Shown: one piece after another, positions 50,005-62,349 of the stretch | How the letters are laid out: the number at the start of each line of letters is the position of its first letter | How positions within the stretch are numbered: the first letter of the stretch is position 1 | DNA from: Lathyrus oleraceus | Taxonomy: Eukaryota; Streptophyta; Magnoliopsida; Fabales; Fabaceae | Length of the DNA: 64,000 nt | Assembly (NCBI RefSeq): GCF_024323335.1 | Contig: NC_066583.1 | Span: 362,622,377 to 362,686,376, forward strand | Direction of reading: 5' to 3' | The notes under the pieces: generated by a model | What the model saw: the letters and a program-made list of their open reading frames with translations, nothing else | What the model was told of the DNA's origin: nothing | Database searches by the model: none | Position numbers and translations under genes: made by a program

Positions 50005-51616
50005 CACTACAAGAATAACTTTGTGCAGCCACGTGATTTAGTGACGTGAAATGCACGTGGCAAAAAATGCCAATTACGACGTGAATTTCACGTGGCTAAA
50101 GGTAAAATATAATAAAAAAATGGAATGACAACTTTTCAGGTTGGGGGGAAATGAAAATAATTAAAATTTGGTAGTGACATGCAGATCACGTCGCTATTTT
50201 AAATTTAAAATTCAAATAATGTTTTGTGAAATGTAATTCACGTCGCAACTAGTGACGTGCTGATCACGTGGGTACATGTGGTGTAATTTAATTTCCGAAA
50301 TGACAATCACGTCGCAAATAGCGACGTGACAAGCATGTGGGTACTGGGTTCAGAGAGACGTTACAGATGACCGTTGAATGTTTTGTGGCGTGTAAATCAC
50401 GTCGCAAATAGCGACGTGTTTACCACGTGGGAACCTTTCCTTTACCTTCCCTCTTCTCTCCCTCTTCCCTTCACCGTTTCATTCTTCTTCGTTTCCTCTT
50501 CCCTTCCACCTGCAGACCCATTTTCCCCTTCAACCCATTTCTCTCCTTCAAGCTTCAGATCCATTTTGAAATTGGAAATTTAAAGGTAAATACTTTTATT
50601 ATTTCAACTTAAACCCATTTCTGTTTAATATATATGAATTTTATTTTAATTATTGTATTTTTTTTTAAGAAATAGCTAAGAGTGAATTATTCATTCAAGA
50701 ATTTGGAGCAAACAGATTCAAAGTCTTCATCCAGGTATATTCAAAATTGTGAAATTTAATTTTTTTTTTAATTATTTTCAGATTAGTTAAATGTATTGAG
50801 TTTGGACTGGATTATGTGTTGTGCTTATTATGTATTAAAACCGAATTTGTTTGGACTGGATTTTGTTTTTGTGCACATTATGTATTAAAATAGAATTTGT
50901 TTAGAAATTTAATGTATTATATATTTAGAATTTGTTTAGAATTTGTTTATAAAACATATACCCTAATGTATTATTAAAACAGAATTTGTTTAGAATTTGT
51001 TTAGAAATATAATATATAATAGTTTTAAAAAAACAGAATATTTAATGTATTATATATTTAATGTATTATACAAAAAAAACAGAATATTTAATGTATTATA
51101 TATTTAATGTATTATACTTTGCTATTTTTATAATACATTTTCATATGTGTAATTTTAATTTAAAAATATTTCACTTAATTATTAATTATTCTATATTTTA
51201 TTATTTATTAATTATTTTATCTTTTATTAATAATATAATTTAATAATAACAATATATTTTATCTTTTATTTTAATTTTGTTTTTAAGTTGTGAAGTGTAA
51301 ATCACGTGGGTAATTTGCCACGTGATTTTCATGTGGCAACATACCATCCATTTTCAAATGTTGTGACGTGATATTCATGTGGCAAAGTTGTGTCATGAAT
51401 ATCACGTGGCAAAGTTTAAGCGCAGAAGGAAGTTAATTCACAATGTTGCGACGTGATTTGCCTTTGGCAAATTAGCGACGTGTTTATCACGTCACAAAAA
51501 GTTGCCACACGCGTTCCAGCGACGTGAATCAACACGTCGCTATTTTTGACTAGTGAAGTGATTTTCACCTTTGCCACGTGATAATCATGTGGCAGGGGGG
51601 AGTTTTTCTTGTAGTG
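50005..51616. mobile_element. Complete non-autonomous CACTA element (1,612 bp)
   Basis: Ends CACTACAAGAA and TTCTTGTAGTG are an 11-bp perfect inverted pair. The 3-bp target duplication TTT lies on both sides (50002-50004, 51617-51619). Dense ACGTG-bearing repeats of the GACGTGA..TCACGTGG type fill about 50030-50425 and 51295-51590. No transposase. The middle holds leader-like DNA (CT-rich 50427-50585, then a GTAAAT donor and later an AAG acceptor before 50670), suggesting captured host sequence. Confidence 0.9.
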
Positions 51617-51645
51617 TTTCTCATAGATTTACATACTCTTTGCAG

Positions 51646-51733
51646 GCTGTTTGTTTTGCAATGGTGGACATTAACAACTCCATGCAATTTCATGATATTG
51701 ACCTGACAAATGCGCCGGTTGAAAAAATGTCCG
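51646..51733 (+). pseudogene. Possible host exon fragment
   Basis: 88 nt bounded by CTCTTTGCAG before and GTAAATTT after, open in one frame (MVDINNSMQFHDIDLTNAPV). An acidic GAGGATGCGGAAGATGATGA stretch after a TTGTAG acceptor (51955) may be the next exon. The family is not recognised. It sits 30 bp from the CACTA element, which would then be in an intron. Confidence 0.35.
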
Positions 51734-53958
<2,225 letters not shown>

Positions 53959-55871
53959 CTAATGACCCACCCGATTATAACGTCCCCCGGTTCCACATCC
54001 CGGTGCGTTAGATTGTCTCTGAGGTCTCCCACGATTTTCTTGAGGTGTTTGTGGTCTTTGGGTGCTGACCTGATCAAGCGATGGCTGGTTGGAAGGTCCG
54101 GCAGAAGTTCCGGCGATATTTGACAGATGCGTCATCATTTGCTCCCAATATCCGGAGGGGCTCTGGCCAACAGCGCTTCCGTAATGGAGTTCGGTGCCCA
54201 TGTCATCGTGGTTAGGGCGTTGGGGTTAGGTGAATTGAGGACGATATAGTTGCCCAAACTGAGCCATTGAGCCGTTTTGAAAACGAAGTAATGGTTCTTG
54301 GGGCGTACTATAGTTAAACAATGGTTGGGTGTTAATTGGTGGGGGGCTACGATGATGTGACCCATATGAATCATCTGGGCTATAAACGGTTGTGGTTGCG
54401 GGATTTGGTTCTTGGTGTTGTGTTTGGGTGGGTGGTATGAATGGATTGCGATGTTGGATGGTTCGTTGTTGGGTGGTTGGCATGAACGGGTTGCGATGTT
54501 GGGTGTGCTTTTGTTGTGTGTATGTGGCCGGTTGATGTTGTGTGGTTGGTTGTTGAGTTTGGGTAGGTTCACATTGGTGTTGGGTGGTGAATTGAGGTAG
54601 GGCATACAAGAACGAAACAAGTTGGCGCGGATCCATCAAATACCGCGGCTCAAATAGAAATTGCTGAGTTGTTACAGACCTAAACCATGCCATATATTGT
54701 TGAGTCGGTCTTGCACCTTGGATGACTGGTTCGTTCAAGATGTGTTGTCGTTGATTCCTCCATTGACGACACATGTCTTTTGCAAAGTCTCTCCAGTCAG
54801 AATAATCCCACTGTGCATCGACCCTCTTTTGATGCCAATTCCCCAAACACGTGGGAGATTCTGGAATATGTTGTAGCATTCCAAACTGCAGTTTGACCCG
54901 GTCACTTTGGTGCATTTCAACTGTAGTGAATCAGATAATCGATGTCTTCGCTGTCCAAACTGCAGCATCGTCATGGTTCACATCATGATTCAGACCCAAA
55001 TATGGCCTCCAAACAAACTGTTAAACAAAACCAAATGGTTAGATGGAAAATAATTTGAGAAGTAATTTTAAATTAAAATATAGTTTGGTAGGAGTATTAC
55101 ATCATCATGTCCAATGTGGTCCAATAGATTTCGATAGACTACAATAGCGTGTTTCGGACACCTATTGTAGTTCATTCCCCTTACTGACCACCTAAGATAA
55201 TAAGAAGAAATGAAAAATATTATTTACTGTTAATTATAATAATAAATATAATTAACTAAATGATGAATGGTAAAGTGTTAGACTTATTTGGTTGCAAAGG
55301 GGAACACGAATGGACGCTCATTTATCGGGGCGAGCGACGGCATCCTAGACCACCCCCAAGCTTGAAGCAAATAAGCACATGAAAAAAAAGTACAGGTATT
55401 CTTTTTTGCAGTTCTACACATTGCACTATATAGATGGGCCAACACAGCTGAACCCCAACTATAACTGTTTACCTTATTGATGTTGCATAATAAAGGTAAA
55501 TACATTATATTCACAGAATTACCTGTACTTTCTGGAAACAAAAAGTTACTAAATAAAATCATAATATAACACCGAGCTTTTATTATTTTCTCATACTCGA
55601 TTGAATCTTCGGACAATACTATACTGGCATAATATTGTTTAAGGTATTTTAAATTTATACCTTGCCCCCTTGCTTGACCGGATGTGTCTCCCTCAGTTTC
55701 GTCGTCTAACAAAGGGGCACCTAGTAATTCATTGCATATATTGTTGTCTTGGTTAACTTGCCCATTCACTTCCTTTCCATCTATACAAAGACCCAACAAC
55801 ATGTACACGTCCTCAAGTGTGACGGTACACTCACCAATCGGAAGGTGAAATGTGTGGGTCTCGGGTCTCCA
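53959..55871 (-). pseudogene. Plant mobile domain (PMD/MAIL1-type) gene, broken
   Basis: Minus reading: the domain start resembles THTFHLPIGECTVTLEDVYM and lies right at the Tekay insertion. The first ORF (55808-55284) has WGSAVLAHLYSAMCRTAKKN. Exon 2 (55191-55101) has NYNRCPKHAIVVYRNLLDH, and exon 3 (from 55017) WRPYLG, then EPRYLMDP and a Q/T/P-rich tail ending GGRYNRVGH at 53959. Defects: the first intron's donor reads ATAAGT (55287-55282), and stops lie at 54931-54933 (TGA) and 54226-54228 (TAA). The N-terminus is separated by the element and lies beyond the window. Such genes are widespread, often mobile, and sometimes annotated as phosphatase-7 long-form homologues. Confidence 0.8.
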
Positions 55872-56161
55872 TGTAACACCCCGATAATAATAAAATAATT
55901 ATTTAAAATTGAGTTAATAATTTATTTATTAATTTAATTAAATAATTGGGAATTTTATTATTATTATTTTTGGATTATTATTATTATTCGGAAAATATAT
56001 ATATGTTGGAAGTAAGAGAAAGAATTCCATTTTGGTAAAAAGAAAGTTTCACGTGAAAACAGAGAACGATCGTGAAAGTGGAAAAGGGCAAAGAGACAGA
56101 GCAAGGGCTGAAGGTTGAAGAGAGAAAAGCTTGGAGCTCAAAGAACTGCCGGATTACTCAG

Positions 56162-57478
56162 GTAAGGGGGGTTTATCGTCGATTAGTGGGTATTATGGGA
56201 TAATATGTGATGGGTAGTGATAAGCCGTTAATTTGACCCTAATTGGGATTGTTGATGCTGAAGAAATTTGTTGGATAAATTGTATTTAGACTGTAATTGG
56301 ATTTGTGTTTGGGTTAGTTGTGAAATTCCGAGCGTATAGCTTTTTACGGAATCGGAATCGGAGGTCTGGAAGTCCTCCAACGGCGGAAAATGCGGAGAAT
56401 TCTGCATTCTGCCTTGTGTTAGCGCAGGAACTGCTGTTTTGTCTGCGTTAACCGGTTAACCCAGGGTGTTAACCGGTTAACATTGTTATAATTTGTGAAA
56501 ATGTGCTGTTTTGCCTGCGTTAACCGGTTAACCCAGGGCGTTAACCGGTTAACACTGTTACGTTTTGCCAGAAAATGTGTTTTTGCCTGCGTTAACCGGT
56601 TAACCCAGGGCGTTAACCGGTTAACACTGTTGCAGAGTGGAAAAATTGGCTTTTTAATGTTGTGTACATAATTGAGAGTTGGCCTATGTTGGCGTATGAT
56701 GTAATAGGGATTATTTCCCGCTGTTTTGAGCAGTATAGGTATTAGTAGAGTTGCTAATACTGTGTTTAATTGATTGACATGATAATGATGTGTTGATACA
56801 TGTGTTGATGATGTATGATGATATGCATAATGCTATGAATGTATATATTATGCATGTATTTGTGAATGGACTGTTGTATGGCTTAGAGTGTGAGCATATG
56901 TCCATTGTGAATTGTTGTTGATGCTGCATTGCTAGATGATTAGCGTGCATAGCATAGCCTTCGGGGCTGTAGCTAATTCCCATGGTGAGGAATTAGTGAG
57001 TGAACCATTGTGGGTTTGTTGTTGATGTTTGCATGCTAGATGATTAGTGTGCATAGTCTAGCCTTCGGGGCTGTGCTAATTCCCATGGTGAGGAATTAGT
57101 GAGTGAGTCATTAGATCTCAAATGAGTGGGACTAGTGAGCTTAGTAGCCGTATCTGGATTTGATCGGTGAGCTTGAACTATATGTTCAAGAATAGTCGGT
57201 ACCGCATGTGTGGAGTCTCATTGCATAATGTATGTATGGCGTATAATATGAATGGATGTATTCCAATATTATACGTGTGTTTGTTGTTGTTGTGGAGTAC
57301 GATTTGAGATTATACTTGTACTTTATGTTGGTGTTGAGTATGATGTTGAGCTGATGTGCTGTTACTGATTGTATGTTGCGATTAGGGTGATTAATGTGTT
57401 AAATTACTTAACATGACATTATATTCTATAATGCTTATTATATTGATTGAGGAACTCACCCTTACAACTATTTTTCAG
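56162..57478 (+). other. Candidate intron inside the Tekay LTR
   Basis: The donor ACTCAG/GTAAGG lies about 130 nt after the expected transcription start, and the acceptor CTATTTTTCAG/GTAACG sits near the LTR end. A second acceptor GGTTTTCAG (57929) lies seven bases before the gag ATG. The diverged solo LTR at 22583-25316 has a donor AACCAAG/GTAAGGG at the matching distance from its TATA box. No transcript evidence. Confidence 0.4.
56447..56625. repeat. 3 x 72-bp repeat with six GTTAACCGGTTAAC palindromes
   Basis: Perfect 14-bp palindromes start at 56447, 56468, 56519, 56540, 56591 and 56612. The two in each unit are 21 bp apart and units repeat every 72 bp. The linker CCAGGG.. inside pairs is also conserved. 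The 3' LTR has the same six starting at 62925. Confidence 0.97.
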
Positions 57479-57817
57479 GTAACGAGAAATGAGTTGAGTA
57501 GAAGCGAATGCTTGGAGTCTAGTGTAGTCTCCTTAGTGGGTCGTGCTCTGATAGATGTAACATCGGGATGGGCTGTTTTATGTTGTTGAATAATTTACAT
57601 GTGAATGTTACATGTTTTACATGATTGAGGAGATCTCTATCCGCTGCGTTTTATGCAAATGTTTATGTTTTGAATTAATAAAAGAGCATGACTGTTATAT
57701 TGTTGAATGGTGTGAATATTATGTGTGACACCCTGGAATGGCATAATTACTCTGAATTGTGATATGTTTATTATTTTAATTAAATATTTGGGGTATTTTA
57801 GAAGGGTGTTACATTAG

Positions 57818-57830
57818 TGGTATCAGAGCC
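57818..57830 (+). other. Tekay primer binding site (initiator tRNA-Met)
   Basis: TGGTATCAGAGCC, complementary to the 3' end of plant initiator tRNA-Met, four bases after the LTR. Confidence 0.95.
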
Positions 57831-57936
57831 TGGTTGGTCGAGTCGAGTCGTAATTATTCTGTTTCCCCTGTACGGTATAGGTGTTGTGTAACCTATCAGT
57901 ACTCATTGTTTAGTTGTTTGGGTTTTCAGAATAGAG

Positions 57937-60900
57937 ATGGCTGGAAGAGGTAGAGATGATGCTGCGATTGCTGAGGCCCTGGGTATGCTAGCTGGAGTAC
58001 TTGGAGGAAACCCGAATGTTGTGGGAATGGGAGTTGCTCGTCAACTGAGTGAGTTCCAGAAGAACAACCCTCCAATGTTCAAGGGAGCATACGATCCAGA
58101 TGGTGCTCAGAAGTGGTTGAAGGAGATAGAGAGGATCTTCCGAGTGACTGAGTGTGCTGATAACCAGAAGGTCAGGTTCGGTACGCACATGTTGTCAGAG
58201 GAAGCAGATGATTGGTGGGTTGCTACCCGCACTGAGTTGGAAACTGCTGGGAATGCTGAGATCACTTGGGCTGTGTTCCGAGAGAGATTCCTGAGGAAGT
58301 ATTTTCCAGAGGATGTTAGAGGAAAGAAAGAGATAGAGTTCTTGGAATTGAAGCAGGGTAACAGGTCTGTTACTGAGTATGCTGCTAAGTTCACAGAGCT
58401 GTCAAAGTATTACACTCCCTATAATGAGGCTGCTGGAGAATTTTCGAAATGTGTGAAGTTTGAGAACGGGTTACGTCCCGAGATCAAACAGGCTATTGGA
58501 TACCAACGGATCAGAGTGTTTTCTGACTTGGTTGACTGTTGCAGGATTTTTGAACAAGATTCCAAAGCCAGAGCAGAGAGCTATCAGCAAAGGGTTGATA
58601 GGAAAGGCAAGAATCAGAATGATCGTGGAAAACCGTATGCAGCTGGCAAGGGTTTTCAGAAGCAGAGTGGGATGAAGAGGCCTAGTGGGGGAGACTCTAG
58701 TGCTCCTGCTAAGTGTTATAGATGTGGCCGGGCTGGACATCGTGTTCATGAGTGTACCAGTGCTGAGATGAAGTGCTTCAAGTGTGGCAAAGGTGGTCAT
58801 TTGGCTGCAGAGTGCCGGTTGAAGACTGTAACTTGTTTCAACTGTGGAGAGGTGGGTCATATCAGTCCACAGTGTCCTAAGCCGAAGAAAGAGAATCAGT
58901 CAGGAGGCAAGGTCTTTGCCTTATCGGGTTCTGAGACTTTTGCAGATGATCGTTTGATCCGAGGTACGTGTTATATTAATGGCTTTCCTCTTATAGCTAT
59001 TATTGACACCGGTGCTACTCATTCCTTTATATCTTTGGATTGTGCTGTGAAACTTAAGTTAGAGATATCTGAGATGCTTGGAAGTATGGTGATTGATACT
59101 CCTGCGAAGGGTTCAGTGACTACTACTTCTGTTTGTTTGAATTGTCCTTTGAGTATTCTTGGTAGAGACTTTGGGATAGACCTTGTGTGTCTTCCACTAG
59201 TGCAGATTGACGTTATCTTGGGTATGAACTGGTTGGTGTTTAACCGAGTTTCTATCAACTGTTTTGATAAGACTGTGATATTTCCTGAGATTGAAGAAGG
59301 AAAGAGTTTGTTTCTATCAGCGAGGCAGGTGAATGAGGAAGTAGCAGATGGGGCAGAGTTGTTTATGCTGTTAGCGACTCTGGAGGCTAAAGATAAACTG
59401 GTGATTGGCGATCTAGCAGTGGTGTGTGATTTTCCTGATGTGTTTCCTGAAGAAGTGAATGAATTGCCGCCAGAGCGTGAAGTTGAGTTCTCGATTGATT
59501 TGGTACCTGGTACTAGACCGATATCGATGGCTCCGTACCGTATGTCTGCTGTTGAGTTAACTGAATTGAAGAGTCAGTTGGAAGATCTGTTGGATAAGAA
59601 ATTTATTCGTCCGAGTGTGTCACCGTGGGGTGCACCAGTGTTATTGGTTAAGAAGAAAGAAGGTACTATGAGGTTGTGTGTAGACTACAGGCAACTGAAT
59701 AAAGTGACGATCAAGAATCGGTATCCGTTACCGAGGATTGATGATTTGATGGACCAGTTGGTTGGTGCGAGTGTGTTCAGCAAAATAGATTTGAGATCTG
59801 GGTATCATCAGATACGTGTGAAAACTGAGAATATTCAGAAGACTGCTTTCAGAACAAGGTATGGACATTATGAGTATTCTGTGATGCCTTTTGGTGTGAC
59901 TAATGCGCCTGGAGTATTCATGGAGTATATGAATAGGATTTTCCATCCGTACCTAGACCAGTTTGTTGTGGTGTTTATTGATGACATTTTGGTGTATTCG
60001 AAATCTGAAGAAGAGCATGCTGAGCATTTGAGAGTGGTTTTAGAAGTTCTACGAGAAAAGAAGTTATTTGCTAAACTCTCTAAATGTGAATTTTGGTTAG
60101 AAGAGGTTAGTTTTCTTGGTCATGTGATTTCAAGAGGTGGTGTTGCTGTTGATCCTTCTAAGATAGAAGCGGTGTCTAAGTGGGAAGCTCCTAAGTCTGT
60201 TGCTGAGATTCGAAGTTTTCTTGGTTTGGCTGGTTATTATAGGAAGTTCATTGAGGGATTTTCTAAGTTGGCGTTACCGTTGACGATGTTGACTAGAAAG
60301 GGACAAGCGTTTGTTTGGGACTCGAAATGTGAAGAAGGTTTCCAAGAGTTAAAGAGAAGGTTGACTACTGCTCCTATTCTGATATTACCGAGTTCGTCGG
60401 AATCATTTGAGGTTTACTGTGATGCTTCATTGTTGGGCTTGGGTGGTGTGTTGATGCAGAATAAGCAGGTTATAGCTTATGCTTCGAGACAACTGAGAGT
60501 TCATGAGAAGAACTATCCGACACACGATTTAGAGTTAGCAGCTGTAGTGTTTGTTCTGAAGCTATGGAGGCATTATTTGTACGGGTCGAGATTTGAGGTT
60601 TTCAGTGACCATAAAAGTTTAAAGTATTTGTTTGATCAGAAAGAACTGAATATGAGACAGAGGAGATGGTTAGAATTTCTGAAGGATTATGACTTTGGTT
60701 TGAATTACCATCCGGGTAAAGCAAATGTAGTAGCTGATGCGTTGAGCCGGAAATCGTTACATATGTCTATGTTAATGGTTAAGGAATTGGATTTAATTGA
60801 GCAGTTTAGAGATTTGAGTTTGGTGTGTGAGAGTACTCACAACAGTGTTAAATTGGGAATGTTGAAGTTAACAAGTGGTATTCTGGATGAGATCAGAGAG

Positions 60901-62178
60901 GGTCAGAAATCCGATATGCTTTTGGTTGATAAGTTGACTTTAGTGAATCAAGGCCAAGGTGGTGAATTCAGAGTTGACGAGAATGGTGTTTTGAAATTTG
61001 GTAATCGGGTGTGTATTCCGGATGTTACCGAACTTAAGAAGAGTATTCTGGAGGAAGGACATCGTAGTGGCTTGAGTATTCATCCTAGAGCTACGAAGAT
61101 GTATCATGATTTGAAAAAGTTATTTTGGTGGCCTGGAATGAAAAAGGAAATTGCAAGTTTTGTTTATTCCTGTTTGACTTGTCAGAAGTCGAAGATTGAG
61201 CATCAGAAGCCGTCTGGGCTAATGCAACCGTTGACTATTCCAGAGTGGAAGTGGGATAGTATCAGTATGGATTTTGTTTTTGGCTTACCGAGGACAAGTA
61301 AGAATTTTGAAGCTATTTGGGTGATTGTGGATAGATTGACAAAATCGGCTCATTTCATTCCGATCAGAATGGATTATCCGTTAGAGAGATTGGTTGAGTT
61401 GTATATTGAGAAGGTTGTAAGTTTGCATGGTATTCCGTCGAGTATTGTTTCAGACAGAGATCCTAGATTTACATCGAAGTTCTGGGAAGGTTTGCAGAAG
61501 GCTTTGGGAACTAAGCTGAGATTGAGTTCTGCATATCATCCGCAGACTGATGGTCAGACTGAGAGGACGATTCAGTCATTAGAGGATCTTTTGAGAGCTT
61601 GTGTTTTGGAAAAAGGAGGTGCTTGGGATTGTTATTTGCCTTTGATTGAGTTTACCTACAACAATAGTTTTCATTCGAGCATTGGTATGGCACCGTTTGA
61701 AGCTTTGTATGGTAGGAGATGTCGGACACCTTTATGTTGGTATGAGTCCGGTGAGAGTGCTGTGGTTGGACCGGAGATTGTTCAACAGACTACAGACAAG
61801 ATTAAGATGATTCAGGAGAAGATGAGAATTGCTCAGAGTCGTCAGAAGAGTTATCATGATAAGAGGAGGAAGTCACTTGAGTTCCAAGAGGGAGATCATG
61901 TGTTTCTTCGTGTTACTCCGATAACTGGTGTTGGTCGAGCTTTGAAGTCGAAGAAGTTGACACCTCGATTTATTGGTCCTTATCAGATTTTGGAGAGGAT
62001 AGGGGAGGTAGCCTATCGTGTCGCTTTACCGCCGTCGCTTGCGAATTTGCATGAGGTTTTTCATGTGTCTCAGTTGAGGAGGTACATTCATGATCCGTCG
62101 CATGTAGTCCAAGTAGATGATGTACAGGTGAGAGATAACCTGACTGTTGAAACATCACCTATGAGGATCGAGGATTGA
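57937..62178 (+). CDS. Tekay gag-pol polyprotein, 1,413 aa, stops before the chromodomain
   Basis: A single intact frame. Gag (about 1-320) has [19 protein letters not shown] and three CX2CX4HX4C zinc knuckles at 260-273, 280-293 and 300-313, a Tekay hallmark. Protease has [10 protein letters not shown] (DTGA 357-360). RT has [20 protein letters not shown] and catalytic FIDD (about 679-682). RNase H has [11 protein letters not shown] (about 829), and integrase has the CLTCQKSK zinc end, DFVFGLP (D about 1110), VSDRDPRF and QTE. The DDE spacing (35) is normal. The frame ends at TGA 62176-62178, after [20 protein letters not shown]. The same frame continues for 42 more codons with chromodomain-like content. 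ATG 57937 follows the PBS by 106 bp and is the first long-frame start. Confidence 0.96.
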   Translation: MAGRGRDDAAIAEALGMLAGVLGGNPNVVGMGVARQLSEFQKNNPPMFKGAYDPDGAQKWLKEIERIFRVTECADNQKVRFGTHMLSEEADDWWVATRTELETAGNAEITWAVFRERFLRKYFPEDVRGKKEIEFLELKQGNRSVTEYAAKFTELSKYYTPYNEAAGEFSKCVKFENGLRPEIKQAIGYQRIRVFSDLVDCCRIFEQDSKARAESYQQRVDRKGKNQNDRGKPYAAGKGFQKQSGMKRPSGGDSSAPAKCYRCGRAGHRVHECTSAEMKCFKCGKGGHLAAECRLKTVTCFNCGEVGHISPQCPKPKKENQSGGKVFALSGSETFADDRLIRGTCYINGFPLIAIIDTGATHSFISLDCAVKLKLEISEMLGSMVIDTPAKGSVTTTSVCLNCPLSILGRDFGIDLVCLPLVQIDVILGMNWLVFNRVSINCFDKTVIFPEIEEGKSLFLSARQVNEEVADGAELFMLLATLEAKDKLVIGDLAVVCDFPDVFPEEVNELPPEREVEFSIDLVPGTRPISMAPYRMSAVELTELKSQLEDLLDKKFIRPSVSPWGAPVLLVKKKEGTMRLCVDYRQLNKVTIKNRYPLPRIDDLMDQLVGASVFSKIDLRSGYHQIRVKTENIQKTAFRTRYGHYEYSVMPFGVTNAPGVFMEYMNRIFHPYLDQFVVVFIDDILVYSKSEEEHAEHLRVVLEVLREKKLFAKLSKCEFWLEEVSFLGHVISRGGVAVDPSKIEAVSKWEAPKSVAEIRSFLGLAGYYRKFIEGFSKLALPLTMLTRKGQAFVWDSKCEEGFQELKRRLTTAPILILPSSSESFEVYCDASLLGLGGVLMQNKQVIAYASRQLRVHEKNYPTHDLELAAVVFVLKLWRHYLYGSRFEVFSDHKSLKYLFDQKELNMRQRRWLEFLKDYDFGLNYHPGKANVVADALSRKSLHMSMLMVKELDLIEQFRDLSLVCESTHNSVKLGMLKLTSGILDEIREGQKSDMLLVDKLTLVNQGQGGEFRVDENGVLKFGNRVCIPDVTELKKSILEEGHRSGLSIHPRATKMYHDLKKLFWWPGMKKEIASFVYSCLTCQKSKIEHQKPSGLMQPLTIPEWKWDSISMDFVFGLPRTSKNFEAIWVIVDRLTKSAHFIPIRMDYPLERLVELYIEKVVSLHGIPSSIVSDRDPRFTSKFWEGLQKALGTKLRLSSAYHPQTDGQTERTIQSLEDLLRACVLEKGGAWDCYLPLIEFTYNNSFHSSIGMAPFEALYGRRCRTPLCWYESGESAVVGPEIVQQTTDKIKMIQEKMRIAQSRQKSYHDKRRKSLEFQEGDHVFLRVTPITGVGRALKSKKLTPRFIGPYQILERIGEVAYRVALPPSLANLHEVFHVSQLRRYIHDPSHVVQVDDVQVRDNLTVETSPMRIED

Positions 62179-62307
62179 GAGTTGAAGCAGTTGCGGGGTA
62201 AAGAGATTGCCTTGGTAAAGGTAGCTTGGGGAGGACCAGCAGGTGGCAATGTGACTTGGGAACTGGAGAGTAAGATGAAGGAGTCTTACCCAGAGTTGTT
62301 CGCTTGA
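62179..62307 (+). pseudogene. Chromodomain remnant cut off by the TGA
   Basis: In frame after the TGA, 42 codons read LRGKEIALVKVAWGGP and NVTWELESKM, ending YPELFA and TGA at 62305-62307. This is the expected C-terminal chromodomain half of Tekay integrases. It can only be made by readthrough. Confidence 0.85.
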
Positions 62308-62336
62308 GGTATGTTTTCGAGGACGAAAACTCTTTT

Positions 62337-62349
62337 AGTGGGGGAGAGT
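62337..62349 (+). other. Polypurine tract of the Tekay element
   Basis: AGTGGGGGAGAGT directly before the 3' LTR start TGTAACACCC. Confidence 0.9.

Larger units (their letters stand above)
55872..57813 (+). repeat. 5' LTR of the Tekay element (1,942 bp)
   Basis: Ends TGTAACACCC and GGGTGTTACA. A TATA-like TATATATAT lies at 55996-56004, a leader-like exon follows, then a donor-like CAG/GTAAGG at 56162, the palindrome block (56447-56625), duplicated CTAATTCC..GGAATTAG stem-loops (56970-57095) and a TTTTTCAG acceptor-like site at 57478. Confidence 0.95.

Noticed and set aside
56447..56625. CRISPR-like repeat-spacer array
   Set aside because: Palindromes in a plant LTR with fixed linkers and no cas genes; it is a tandem repeat, not an array with unique spacers.
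56711..56983. 90-residue minus ORF present twice (also 63189-63461)
   Set aside because: It occurs because the two LTRs are identical; low-complexity, no domain.
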